In this document: positions 16,874 to 24,975 of the stretch, piece after piece | Layout of the letters: each line of letters begins with the position of its first letter | How positions within the stretch are numbered: position 1 is the first letter of the stretch | DNA from: Chryseobacterium gotjawalense | Lineage (GTDB): Bacteria; Bacteroidota; Bacteroidia; Flavobacteriales; Weeksellaceae | Length of the DNA: 64,000 nucleotides | Assembly (NCBI RefSeq): GCF_030012525.1 | Contig: NZ_CP124855.1 | Coordinates: 1,922,001-1,986,000 of the forward strand | Direction: 5' to 3' | Notes under the pieces: generated by a model | What the model saw: only the letters and a program-made list of their open reading frames with translations | Database searches by the model: none | Told to the model about the DNA's origin: nothing | Made by a program: the position numbers and the translations under genes

Positions 16874-18604
16874 ATGAAAAACATCAAGATAAAAGCCTTT
16901 TTTTTTATAATAGCATTCTTATGCTTTAACCATTTTGCAAATGCACAATATCAACCAGGAAACATTTCACCGGCAGAAATACAAAAAGCGAATCAGTGGG
17001 TAGAAAAAACCTACGAATCGCTCTCGCAAGACGAAAAACTGGGACAGCTTTTTATTGTGGCACTGTACACCAATAAAGGAGAAGATTATATCAATAACGT
17101 AAGAAATATCATCATCAATGATAAAATCGGCGGGCTGATTCTGATGCAGGATGATGCTGCACGGGAAATTAATTTGGTGAATGAATTCCAGCAAAAAACA
17201 AAAATCCCTTTAATGATTGGGATGGATGCAGAATGGGGCGTTTATCAAAGAATTGCTGCAGCACATAAATTCCCTTGGGCAATGACGCTCGGTGCGATTC
17301 AGGACAAAAATCTCATTACAGAAATGGCTGCCAAAATCGCTGAAGATTGCAAAAGAATGGGCATCAACTGGGATTTCGCGCCGGTTGTGGATGTGAATAC
17401 AAATCCCAATAATCCTATTATCGGAAACAGAAGTTTCGGTTCAGAAGTTTCAAATGTTATCAGTTCTGCTTTAGCCTATTCCAACGGATTACAAAACAAC
17501 ACTATTTTAGCGGCCATCAAACATTTCCCCGGACATGGTGATACCGACCAGGATTCCCACCTGGATCTTCCCGTAGTTTCGCATTCTCTTAAAAGATTAA
17601 ATGAGATAGAACTCGCTCCGTTCAAAGCGTTGATGGATAAAGGAATTGGTGGCGTTATGGTCGCTCATCTTTACATTCCTGCCTTCGAAAAAAAGAAAGG
17701 AGTTCCGGCTTCTATTTCTAAAAATATCATAACCGGAATTTTAAAAGAGCAACTGGGTTACAAAGGTTTAATTATTACAGACGCCTTGAATATGGGTGCA
17801 GTTGCCAACAAATTTAAAGCCGGCGAATTAGATGCAATGGCTTTCGAAGCAGGAAATGATATTATGTTATTTTCCCAGGATGTTGCCACCGGAAAAAGAC
17901 TGATTCAGCAAGCGATTGATAAAGGAGAAATTCCACAGCAAAGAGTTGAAGAAAGTGTAAAGAAAATTTTACTGACAAAATATTACCTGGGTTTAACTCA
18001 ATATGAACCGAGAAATCCGGCCAACATTAATGAAGATTTAAACAATGCCACGCATTCCGAAATCGTTCAGAAAATGTATTCCAACGCTTTGACTTTAATA
18101 AAAGATGATAAAAAAATGCTTCCGTTGAATTGCAGAGAAACGTACTATTATGTCCCTTTAGAAGAAGCTCCTTACCAGACTTTTCTGGATCAGTTAAATT
18201 TAAACAATACCATCATTGTAAAAAAAGCGACGGAAATTTCTACAATTCCTGCCAATTCGAAAGTAATTGTGGGCTTTCATAAAGACAACTCGTCGGCTTA
18301 CAAACCCTATACAATATCAGCGGAAAGCAAAAAAATTCTGGCAGATTTAAGTAAAAATCAAAATGTAATCTTAAATGTTTTCGGTTCTGCTTATGCTTTA
18401 AAAGATGTTGATATTTCTAAAATCTCTACCGTTTTGGTTTCTTATGAAAACAATGATGATGCGATGACCGCCACTGCAAAAGCATTTTCGGGACAAACAA
18501 AAATCTGGGGAAAACTTCCGGTTTTGGTGAATGATCGTTTAAAAGCAGGAATGGGTTTAGAACTCAATTCCTCTTCCAGAATCGACTTGCCTTTAAAAAA
18601 TTAA
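16874..18604 (+). CDS. Glycoside hydrolase family 3, NagZ-like beta-N-acetylhexosaminidase
   Basis: 576 residues from the ATG at 16874, which begins a signal peptide ending NAQ. The GH3 barrel carries the NagZ signature KHFPGHGDTDQDSH (Lys216, His217, Asp227, His229) and the nucleophile Asp303 in IITDALNMGAV. NagZ enzymes use the His-Asp dyad to remove N-acetylglucosamine from peptidoglycan fragments. Unlike cytoplasmic NagZ of ~340 residues, this one is exported and has a further ~200-residue domain (about 375-576), as in longer Bacteroidetes forms. It is probably co-transcribed with bshA, 47 bases downstream. Confidence 0.9.
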   Translation: MKNIKIKAFFFIIAFLCFNHFANAQYQPGNISPAEIQKANQWVEKTYESLSQDEKLGQLFIVALYTNKGEDYINNVRNIIINDKIGGLILMQDDAAREINLVNEFQQKTKIPLMIGMDAEWGVYQRIAAAHKFPWAMTLGAIQDKNLITEMAAKIAEDCKRMGINWDFAPVVDVNTNPNNPIIGNRSFGSEVSNVISSALAYSNGLQNNTILAAIKHFPGHGDTDQDSHLDLPVVSHSLKRLNEIELAPFKALMDKGIGGVMVAHLYIPAFEKKKGVPASISKNIITGILKEQLGYKGLIITDALNMGAVANKFKAGELDAMAFEAGNDIMLFSQDVATGKRLIQQAIDKGEIPQQRVEESVKKILLTKYYLGLTQYEPRNPANINEDLNNATHSEIVQKMYSNALTLIKDDKKMLPLNCRETYYYVPLEEAPYQTFLDQLNLNNTIIVKKATEISTIPANSKVIVGFHKDNSSAYKPYTISAESKKILADLSKNQNVILNVFGSAYALKDVDISKISTVLVSYENNDDAMTATAKAFSGQTKIWGKLPVLVNDRLKAGMGLELNSSSRIDLPLKN

Positions 18605-18651
18605 TAAAAAAACAGAATTGAGTAATTTCAATTTAAAAAAAAATAAATCAA

Positions 18652-19785
18652 ATGAAAATCGGAATTCTCTGTTATCCAACTTACGGTGGAAGCGGCATCG
18701 TTGCTACAGAACTTGGTATGGCGCTCGCTGATAAAGGCTATGAAGTACATTTTATAAGTTCAGCGCTGCCGGCAAGATTAGATATTACCAATCCCAATAT
18801 TTTTTTTCATAAAGTAAATGTTCAGACGTATCCGCTTTTTCAATATCAACCTTATGATATTGCGCTTTCGTCCATGATTTACCGGGTGGTGAATTTGTAT
18901 AAACTGGATTTACTGCATGCGCATTACGCAATTCCTTATGCTTATGCAGCGTTTACCGCAAAACAAATGTTGAAAGAAGAAGGAAAAGACGTTCCTCTGG
19001 TTACGACCCTTCACGGAACGGATATCACTTTGGTAGGACAACATCCAAGTTACAAACACGCGGTAGAATTCTCTATCAATCAGTCAGATACGATAACCTG
19101 CGTTTCCGAAAGTTTAAAAAAAGACACTTTACAGTTATTTAAAATCACCAAAGAAATTCAGGTGATCACCAATTTTATCGATAACACTGAATTTAAACAT
19201 GATAATATCTGTCAGCGCAACCATTTTGCAACGAAAGATGAAAAGATTTTGATTCATGTTTCCAATCTTCGTCCGGTGAAGCGCGTGCAGGACGTTTTAC
19301 AGATTTTCAAGAATGTCAATGCAAAAATAAAATCAAAACTGATTATCATTGGTGAAGGTCCGGACATGGAAATTGTGAATGAGTTTTTAGAAGACCATCC
19401 GGATTTAATTGGAAAAGTTCGCCTGCTCGGAAAAGTAAATGATTTATATAAAATTCTGCAACTTTCAGATGTATTTTTACTTCCGTCGGAACAGGAAAGT
19501 TTCGGTTTGGCCGCGCTGGAAGCAATGGCCGCAGAAACGCCGGTGATCAGTTCTAATGCGGGCGGAATCCCCGAAGTGAACATTCAGGGAGAAACCGGTT
19601 ATCTCGCTGAGATCGGCAACGTAGAAGCGATGAGCAACTACACCATAAAACTCTTGAGTGACGAGGTTTTGTTGGCGAAAATGAAAAAAAATGCCAAAGA
19701 ACAGGCCCTTAAATTTGACCTGAAAAACATCTTGCCGATTTACGAGAAAATGTATGCCGAAACGATGCACCGTTTTCAAAAATAG
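18652..19785 (+). CDS. bshA: N-acetyl-alpha-D-glucosaminyl L-malate synthase
   Basis: 377 residues, GT4 family. The N terminus MKIGILCYPTYGGSGIVATELG and the following HFISSALPARLD are characteristic of BshA. Further typical parts are LLHAHYAIPYAYAA, TTLHGTDITLVG and the donor site LLPSEQESFGLAALEAMA. It joins GlcNAc from UDP-GlcNAc to L-malate, the first step of bacillithiol synthesis. The second-step gene bshB1 is in the same window at 27538-28257 but in a separate operon; bshC is not here. Confidence 0.93.
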   Translation: MKIGILCYPTYGGSGIVATELGMALADKGYEVHFISSALPARLDITNPNIFFHKVNVQTYPLFQYQPYDIALSSMIYRVVNLYKLDLLHAHYAIPYAYAAFTAKQMLKEEGKDVPLVTTLHGTDITLVGQHPSYKHAVEFSINQSDTITCVSESLKKDTLQLFKITKEIQVITNFIDNTEFKHDNICQRNHFATKDEKILIHVSNLRPVKRVQDVLQIFKNVNAKIKSKLIIIGEGPDMEIVNEFLEDHPDLIGKVRLLGKVNDLYKILQLSDVFLLPSEQESFGLAALEAMAAETPVISSNAGGIPEVNIQGETGYLAEIGNVEAMSNYTIKLLSDEVLLAKMKKNAKEQALKFDLKNILPIYEKMYAETMHRFQK

Positions 19786-19844
19786 TTATTTCACCTTTTT
19801 TATTCAGAATTTGCTTTGTTACTTTGTAACTAAAGTTTTCTGAC

Positions 19845-21107
19845 ATGAACGAAAAACTGCTTCAATACTTGTGGAATTTCAAAATTTTCAACAGTTTTGA
19901 CTTTAAAGATGTGGAAGGAAACGATCTCGAGATCTTAGACTTCGGAAGGTGGAATTTCGACTCGGGACCGGATTTTCTTTTTGCAAAAATAAAAACGAAC
20001 GGTTTAGTTATCGCAGGAAACATAGAGCTCCATGTAAAATCATCGGATTGGATTTTCCACAAACATTCGGGCAATCCCGAGTTTGAAAACATCATCGCCC
20101 ACGTCGTTTTCATCAATGATGTTGAGATAGAAGAATTCAAAAACAAGACGATTCCAACCTTGGAACTGAAAGGCTATATCGATGAAAATGTGCTTGCAAA
20201 ATATGAAACGCTGTTACAGGAAACCCAATTTATTCCGTGCGAAAACATTTTTAATTCTAAAAATTTCCCTCTTCATTTTCATGAAGAAACTTTACTGAAA
20301 AAATTAGATGCGAAATCCATTGAAATTGAGGAATCATTAAAACAACATCAGAATAATTATGAAGCAATATTATTTCAGCAACTGGCTTACGCTTTCGGCT
20401 TAAAAGTAAATGCGCTTATTTTCAAACAACTGGCAGAGAGCATCGACTATAAAATCTTCAGTAAAACAAGGCAAAATCAAACGCAGCTGGAAGCTCTTTT
20501 CTTCGGCATCTGTGGCTGGCTCGATAAACCAAGTGATGAACAATGCAAAATTTGGAAACGGGAATTTGAATTTTTAAAAGTTAAATATCAATTACCCGAT
20601 TTCTATATACATCCGAAATTTTCAAAACTCCGGCCTCCGAATTTCCCGACGGTCCGGCTTTCGCAATTGGCTTCTTTATACCATCAAAACCAAAATCTAT
20701 TTTCGAAACTTATCAACGCCAAAAACATTGAAGATATTCATCAACTCTTTCAGAAAGTTGAAGCCAGTGAATATTGGGACAACCGATTTAATTTTGGGAA
20801 AATATCGCCTGTAAAAGGCAAAAAAACTTTAACTAAAGATTTCGTTGAATTAGTGCTGATTAATGCCGTTCTACCGTTAAAATACACCTATCATAAAAAC
20901 ACCGATGAAAATATTCCTGATGAAATTCTGACCATTTACCAAAGTATTGCAGCGGAGAAAAACACCATTATCAATCAGTGGAAAACTTTAAAAGTAAAAC
21001 CAAAAAGCGCTCTTGAAACCCAATCTCTTCTTTTCCATCACAGAAACTTTTGCGAGAAAAAAGAATGTTTACGCTGCAGTATTGGAATTCGGTTAATGAA
21101 CGCTTAA
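19845..21107 (+). CDS. DUF2851 family protein
   Basis: 420 residues, soluble, no signal peptide. I recognise DUF2851, a Bacteroidetes-restricted family of unknown function, from LEILDFGRWNFDSGPDFLFAK and NIELHVKSSDWIFHKH. The C terminus holds three cysteines in CX4CX2C (FCEKKECLRC), which could bind metal. The N-terminal part with paired acidic/His residues has some resemblance to nuclease-like folds, but I do not claim activity. It follows bshA by 59 bases on the same strand. Confidence 0.8.
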   Translation: MNEKLLQYLWNFKIFNSFDFKDVEGNDLEILDFGRWNFDSGPDFLFAKIKTNGLVIAGNIELHVKSSDWIFHKHSGNPEFENIIAHVVFINDVEIEEFKNKTIPTLELKGYIDENVLAKYETLLQETQFIPCENIFNSKNFPLHFHEETLLKKLDAKSIEIEESLKQHQNNYEAILFQQLAYAFGLKVNALIFKQLAESIDYKIFSKTRQNQTQLEALFFGICGWLDKPSDEQCKIWKREFEFLKVKYQLPDFYIHPKFSKLRPPNFPTVRLSQLASLYHQNQNLFSKLINAKNIEDIHQLFQKVEASEYWDNRFNFGKISPVKGKKTLTKDFVELVLINAVLPLKYTYHKNTDENIPDEILTIYQSIAAEKNTIINQWKTLKVKPKSALETQSLLFHHRNFCEKKECLRCSIGIRLMNA

Positions 21108-21181
21108 CCAACTTACTCGGCTAACTTCCAAATGCTGATAGATTTCATTTCAAGGCATTCCCTATTGCGGATTATTAACAG

Positions 21182-21189
21182 TAATTTTG
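21182..21189 (+). promoter_or_regulatory. -7 promoter element TAATTTTG
   Basis: Exact TAnnTTTG match 23 bases before the ATG at 21213. It argues against the in-frame ATG at 21132. Confidence 0.5.
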
Positions 21190-21212
21190 TTAATAAACTA
21201 AAAATAGAGAAG

Positions 21213-22901
21213 ATGTTTGATTGGTTAAAATTACTTTTATTACCGGGCGAAATCCCAACGGTAACGCAATCTATTGTTGCCATAATGCTCGCCATCGGAA
21301 CCGGTGTTTTTTTTGGAAGATTAAAATTAGGGAAGATTACTTTCGGTGTTTCGGCAGTGATGTTTACGGGATTAATTTTGGGACATTTCGGCTACCGGAT
21401 TCAGCCCGGGATTTTAGATTTCATCCGTGACTTCGGTTTAATCCTTTTTGTTTACGGAATTGGTTTACAGGTCGGACCTTCCTTTTTCTCGTCTTTCAAA
21501 AATGAAGGTTTAAAGTTTAATATTCTGGCTGTTTCCTGTGTTCTTCTTGGCGGTATTATTACCGTAGGTCTCTTTTATCTCACCGGCCTCAAAATAGAAG
21601 ATTTAGTAGGAATCATGAGTGGTTCGGTAACCAACACGCCCGGATTAGGAGCCGCTAAAAACACGATCGAAGAAATTACAAATTCGTTCCCGGATAAGAA
21701 ATTCGGTGACCCCACCATTGGTTACGCGATTACTTATCCGCTGGGAGTTTTCGGAATTATAGCGACCATTATCATCTCTAAACTTTTATTAAAAATCAAT
21801 CCGGATGAAGAAATGAAGAAATTCCGGAAATCAAAAATTAACCGGGAGCTGCCTTTGGTTCATAAGAAAGTCCGGATTACCAATCCGTATTATTTTGGAA
21901 AAACCCTGCACCAAACGATCAAAGAGTTCGGTAGAGAAATTGTTATTTCACGATTAAAACACAGCGGAACCATTGTCGTACAGTCTCCGACCATGGATGT
22001 TCAACTGCATGACCGGGATGTGCTGATGTTGGTAGGTTTAGAAAAAGATCTTGACGATTTCATCGCAACCGTTGGCCGACCGTCGTCGGATTTGTTCATC
22101 GAGTCTGATAAACAGATTCTGAAGAAAAACATTTTCGTTACCAATCCGAAAATAATTCATAAAAAACTCTCGGAGCTTGATCTATACAACACGTTCGATT
22201 TAAAGGTTACACGGGTTTTCCGGGCAGGGAAAGAAATTCTGCCGCGACCTTCCCTGGAACTGTTTTACGGAGATAAATTACGCGTTATCGGTTCTAAAGA
22301 AGGCATCGAAGAAGTTGCAAAAATCATCGGAAACTCTGAAAAGAAATTATTGGAACCGGATTTTTTATCCTTATTCGGCGGATTATTATTAGGCGTCATT
22401 TTGGGTTCTATTCCGATTGTCATACCAAGTTTACCGGTGCCTATTAAATTAGGATTCGCTGCCGGACCGCTGATTGTTGCGCTTTTGATATCTCGTTATG
22501 GAGGGATTGCGTTCATCCATTCTTATATTAATACCGGCGCTACTTATTTCATGAAAGACTTTGGGATCTGTCTTTTCTTTGCGGCGGTAGGCATTCATGC
22601 AGGGGACGGTTTCTATGATAATTTTATTCAGTATCATGGTTGGCTCTGGTTATTGTATGGCTGTGCAATTACCTTTATTCCATTGATTTTAATGGTCATT
22701 ATCGGCCGGTTTATTATGAAAATCAACTTTCTTCAATTGGCTGGCATTATGAGCGGAAGTTATACCGATCCGGCGGCACTTTCCTTCAGCACGAATTATT
22801 TAGATTCCGATATCCCCATTCAAACTTACGCTCAGGTTTATCCTTTAGTAACGATTTTCAGGATATTTGTAGCGAGTTTACTGATTCTTTTCTTTAGTTA
22901 A
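21213..22901 (+). CDS. YidE/AspT-family putative transporter
   Basis: 562 residues from the ATG at 21213, which has a purine-rich site (AGAGAAG) just upstream and a promoter motif at 21182. There are two membrane halves of about five helices each, carrying the family's paired GIMSGS motifs (GIMSGSVTNTPGLGAA and GIMSGSYTDPAALSF). Between them lie two RCK_C/TrkA-C-like regulatory domains (about 205-375). The family (AAE transporters; E. coli YidE/YbjL, AspT) includes aspartate:alanine exchange. The substrate here is unknown. Confidence 0.88.
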   Translation: MFDWLKLLLLPGEIPTVTQSIVAIMLAIGTGVFFGRLKLGKITFGVSAVMFTGLILGHFGYRIQPGILDFIRDFGLILFVYGIGLQVGPSFFSSFKNEGLKFNILAVSCVLLGGIITVGLFYLTGLKIEDLVGIMSGSVTNTPGLGAAKNTIEEITNSFPDKKFGDPTIGYAITYPLGVFGIIATIIISKLLLKINPDEEMKKFRKSKINRELPLVHKKVRITNPYYFGKTLHQTIKEFGREIVISRLKHSGTIVVQSPTMDVQLHDRDVLMLVGLEKDLDDFIATVGRPSSDLFIESDKQILKKNIFVTNPKIIHKKLSELDLYNTFDLKVTRVFRAGKEILPRPSLELFYGDKLRVIGSKEGIEEVAKIIGNSEKKLLEPDFLSLFGGLLLGVILGSIPIVIPSLPVPIKLGFAAGPLIVALLISRYGGIAFIHSYINTGATYFMKDFGICLFFAAVGIHAGDGFYDNFIQYHGWLWLLYGCAITFIPLILMVIIGRFIMKINFLQLAGIMSGSYTDPAALSFSTNYLDSDIPIQTYAQVYPLVTIFRIFVASLLILFFS

Positions 22902-22949
22902 ATTAAAGAAATTGAGTAGTCATTTAATCATTGACGACTTGACTATATT

Positions 22950-22986
22950 AAAAGTTTATTGAACTCTGTTTCAGTAAACTTTTTTT
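22950..22986 (+). terminator. Rho-independent terminator after the transporter gene
   Basis: Stem AAAAGTTTA / TAAACTTTT followed by T residues on the plus strand, 48 bases past the stop. Confidence 0.75.
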
Positions 22987-23001
22987 GCCCGAAAAACAAA
23001 A

Positions 23002-23028
23002 AAAAGCAACCTCACTGAGATTGCTTTA
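23002..23028 (-). terminator. Rho-independent terminator of the nusB-yajC operon
   Basis: Stem AAAGCAA / TTGCTTT extended by CTC/GAG, followed on the minus strand by a T-run. It is located 21 bases past yajC. Confidence 0.8.
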
Positions 23029-23048
23029 TAAATAGTTCTTTCGAAATA

Positions 23049-23375
23049 TTATTTAGTTTCCGAAGCGTTATCCGGGAAACGCTGTTGTGTAAATTCTCTT
23101 GAAATCGCTGCTTTTTCAAACTTCAATTTTCCGGAAAGGGTTTCGATAATAACACCATCTTCCTGAATTTGTGCTATTCTACCGTGCATTCCAGAAGTAG
23201 TAACTACTCTGCTTCCTACTTTTAATTCAGACTGAAAGTTTTTTTCCTGCTTCGATTTTTTCATTTGCGGACGGATCATCAGGAAATAAAACCCGACGAA
23301 CATCAGTCCCATCATGATCATGGTCGGCATCATAGAACCTTCCGGTGCTGCGGCCTGTAAAAATATTGTTATCAT
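23049..23375 (-). CDS. yajC: Preprotein translocase accessory subunit YajC
   Basis: 108 residues. A single membrane helix (about 15-33, MPTMIMMGLMFVGFYFLMIRP) is followed by the conserved RPQMKKSKQEKNFQSELKVG and a small cytoplasmic domain with GSRVVTTSGMHGRIAQI. It assists SecDF-YidC at the inner-membrane translocon. It is the last gene of the operon nusB-DUF1573-yajC, 13 bases after the DUF1573 gene. Confidence 0.94.
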   Translation of the reverse strand: MITIFLQAAAPEGSMMPTMIMMGLMFVGFYFLMIRPQMKKSKQEKNFQSELKVGSRVVTTSGMHGRIAQIQEDGVIIETLSGKLKFEKAAISREFTQQRFPDNASETK

Positions 23376-23388
23376 TATATTAATTTAA

Positions 23389-23868
23389 TTATGGTTGAAT
23401 ATCTGCAGAAAAGCCAATCACAATCGGTGCTTTTTCTACATTTGCATATATTTCTGCCTGTTTGTTAACGAGTCCGTCGAAATTAGAAGAATCGAATTTC
23501 AAAGTAATTTTTCCTTTTTGTCCCGGAAGAATCGGCTCTTTGGTATAATCAGGAACGGTACATCCGCAACCCGGTTTTACCTGAGAAATAATCAGGGGAT
23601 TTTTTCCGGTATTGGTCACTTCGTAGGTGTGTTCTTTATGTTCTCCTTTTTTAATTTTTCCGAAATCAAACTGCGCTTCAGAAAGTGCAATGTTGGTTAA
23701 AGGTTTAGACTGTGCTTCTTTCACCATATCCTCTTGAGAATCGATATTCGGTTCAGCCACCTGAGCAGTTCCCTGCTCGATAACGAGTTGATCTGCGCTC
23801 TGGTCTTTTTTACAACTTACTAAAGCTAAAGCCACAACAAGTGGTGCTATTTTAATAAAATTTTTCAT
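23389..23868 (-). CDS. DUF1573 domain lipoprotein
   Basis: 159 residues. Lipobox LVSC (Cys19) is followed by a low-complexity linker to about 60. Then comes an immunoglobulin-like DUF1573 domain with AQFDFGKIKKGE, the characteristic VKPGCGCTVPDYTKEPI and PGQKGKITLKFDS. The CGCT cysteines are typical of the family. The function is unknown and it is common in Bacteroidetes. Its start lies one base from the end of nusB, so the two are coupled. Confidence 0.88.
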   Translation of the reverse strand: MKNFIKIAPLVVALALVSCKKDQSADQLVIEQGTAQVAEPNIDSQEDMVKEAQSKPLTNIALSEAQFDFGKIKKGEHKEHTYEVTNTGKNPLIISQVKPGCGCTVPDYTKEPILPGQKGKITLKFDSSNFDGLVNKQAEIYANVEKAPIVIGFSADIQP

Positions 23869-23869
23869 A

Positions 23870-24775
23870 TTAACTTCTGTTTAAATCTTTGGTGTATTTA
23901 TCTAAAATCCCATTGATGAAAATGTTGGAACGGTCGGTTGAAAACACTTTAGAAATTTCGATATATTCATTAATAATAACTCTTCCCGGCGTTAATGGGA
24001 AATAATCGAGTTCCGTAATAGCTGCAATCAGAATGATTTTATCCATTAAAGCCACACGGTCCAGCTCCCAGTTATCTAATCTTCCTTCCAGTTTTTTCTC
24101 ATTTTCTTCCCAATGGTTCAGGGATTGTTTTAAGAGTTTACGGGCGAATTCACGGTCCTCTTCATCTTTAATCATTTTAATTAAAGTATGGCTCGGTTCA
24201 TTTTCTTTAAAAAAACCAATGGTTTTCTGCATCATCGAATTGGCGATATGGAAATCATCTGCCCAACTCAATTCTTTTCCTTCAAGATGGTCATGAAAAT
24301 CATCGTTTTCAGCGATATACCTTAAAAATAATTTCCCGATAAATTTCTGGTCAGCTTCGAAAGAATGTCCTTCTTCTTTCATAAAATCCTGATATCTTTT
24401 ACCGGCCGACATTCTCTGAAACGTCTTCACCAGCAATTCATCATAGATATCCCATTTTAAATCCTGATTTTTAGAAGTAAAAGAAAGGCGCTCGTCATTT
24501 TCTTCTAATTTAATTAAAACCTGATTGTTGATGAATTTTTGGTTGGGATTGGTTTCTTTATCAGTTTGAATATACTTATTCTTACCGATTTCGATTTGCC
24601 GTTCTGCCAGATCTTTCAGCGCCACCAAAAAATTAAGTTGGTAAATGTAAAGATGATAGATTTTATCGATTTCTGAGAACATGTTTTTCTCTAACACATC
24701 GAATTTAATGGGATTTTGATAATATGAATACAGCGATTCTACTACCTTTTCACGGATTTGTCTTCTTCCTAACAT
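23870..24775 (-). CDS. nusB: Transcription antitermination factor NusB
   Basis: 301 residues from the ATG at 24775 (MLGRRQIREKVVESLYSYYQ). The NusB fold is in the C-terminal half (EENEKKLEGRLDNWELDRVALMDKIILIAAITEL, INEYIEISKVFSTDRSNIFINGILD). The N-terminal ~150 residues are the extension usual in Bacteroidetes. It forms the boxA-binding complex with NusE for rRNA antitermination. A TTG upstream at 24799 would overlap the -7 promoter motif (24797-24804), which supports the ATG start. Confidence 0.92.
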   Translation of the reverse strand: MLGRRQIREKVVESLYSYYQNPIKFDVLEKNMFSEIDKIYHLYIYQLNFLVALKDLAERQIEIGKNKYIQTDKETNPNQKFINNQVLIKLEENDERLSFTSKNQDLKWDIYDELLVKTFQRMSAGKRYQDFMKEEGHSFEADQKFIGKLFLRYIAENDDFHDHLEGKELSWADDFHIANSMMQKTIGFFKENEPSHTLIKMIKDEEDREFARKLLKQSLNHWEENEKKLEGRLDNWELDRVALMDKIILIAAITELDYFPLTPGRVIINEYIEISKVFSTDRSNIFINGILDKYTKDLNRS

Positions 24776-24796
24776 TTCAAAGAGCTTTTTAGGGTG

Positions 24797-24804
24797 CAAA
24801 GATA
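24797..24804 (-). promoter_or_regulatory. -7 promoter element TATCTTTG for nusB operon
   Basis: Exact TAnnTTTG match on the minus strand, 21 bases before the nusB ATG. Confidence 0.6.
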
Positions 24805-24924
24805 ATAAAATTGTTCCAAGTTGAGACTTATAAGATGTAATTTATACCAAACAATAATCTGTTCCGATCATACCCAAGCATCCGTTTTTTCTCAACTACG
24901 ACAAAATATCAATTTTCAATTTCT

Positions 24925-24932
24925 TATTTTTG
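24925..24932 (+). promoter_or_regulatory. -7 promoter element TATTTTTG for ABC exporter
   Basis: Exact TAnnTTTG match 43 bases before the ATG at 24976, in the divergent region shared with nusB. Confidence 0.55.
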
Positions 24933-24975
24933 CAGAGGTTTCTAGGCAAGCAAACCGCTAAAAACCTTATGATTT

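Noticed and set aside
19810-19830. GTTACTTTGTAAC as a promoter for the DUF2851 gene
   Set aside because: It is a small palindrome but departs from TAnnTTTG, and the gene may simply be read from the bshA transcript.
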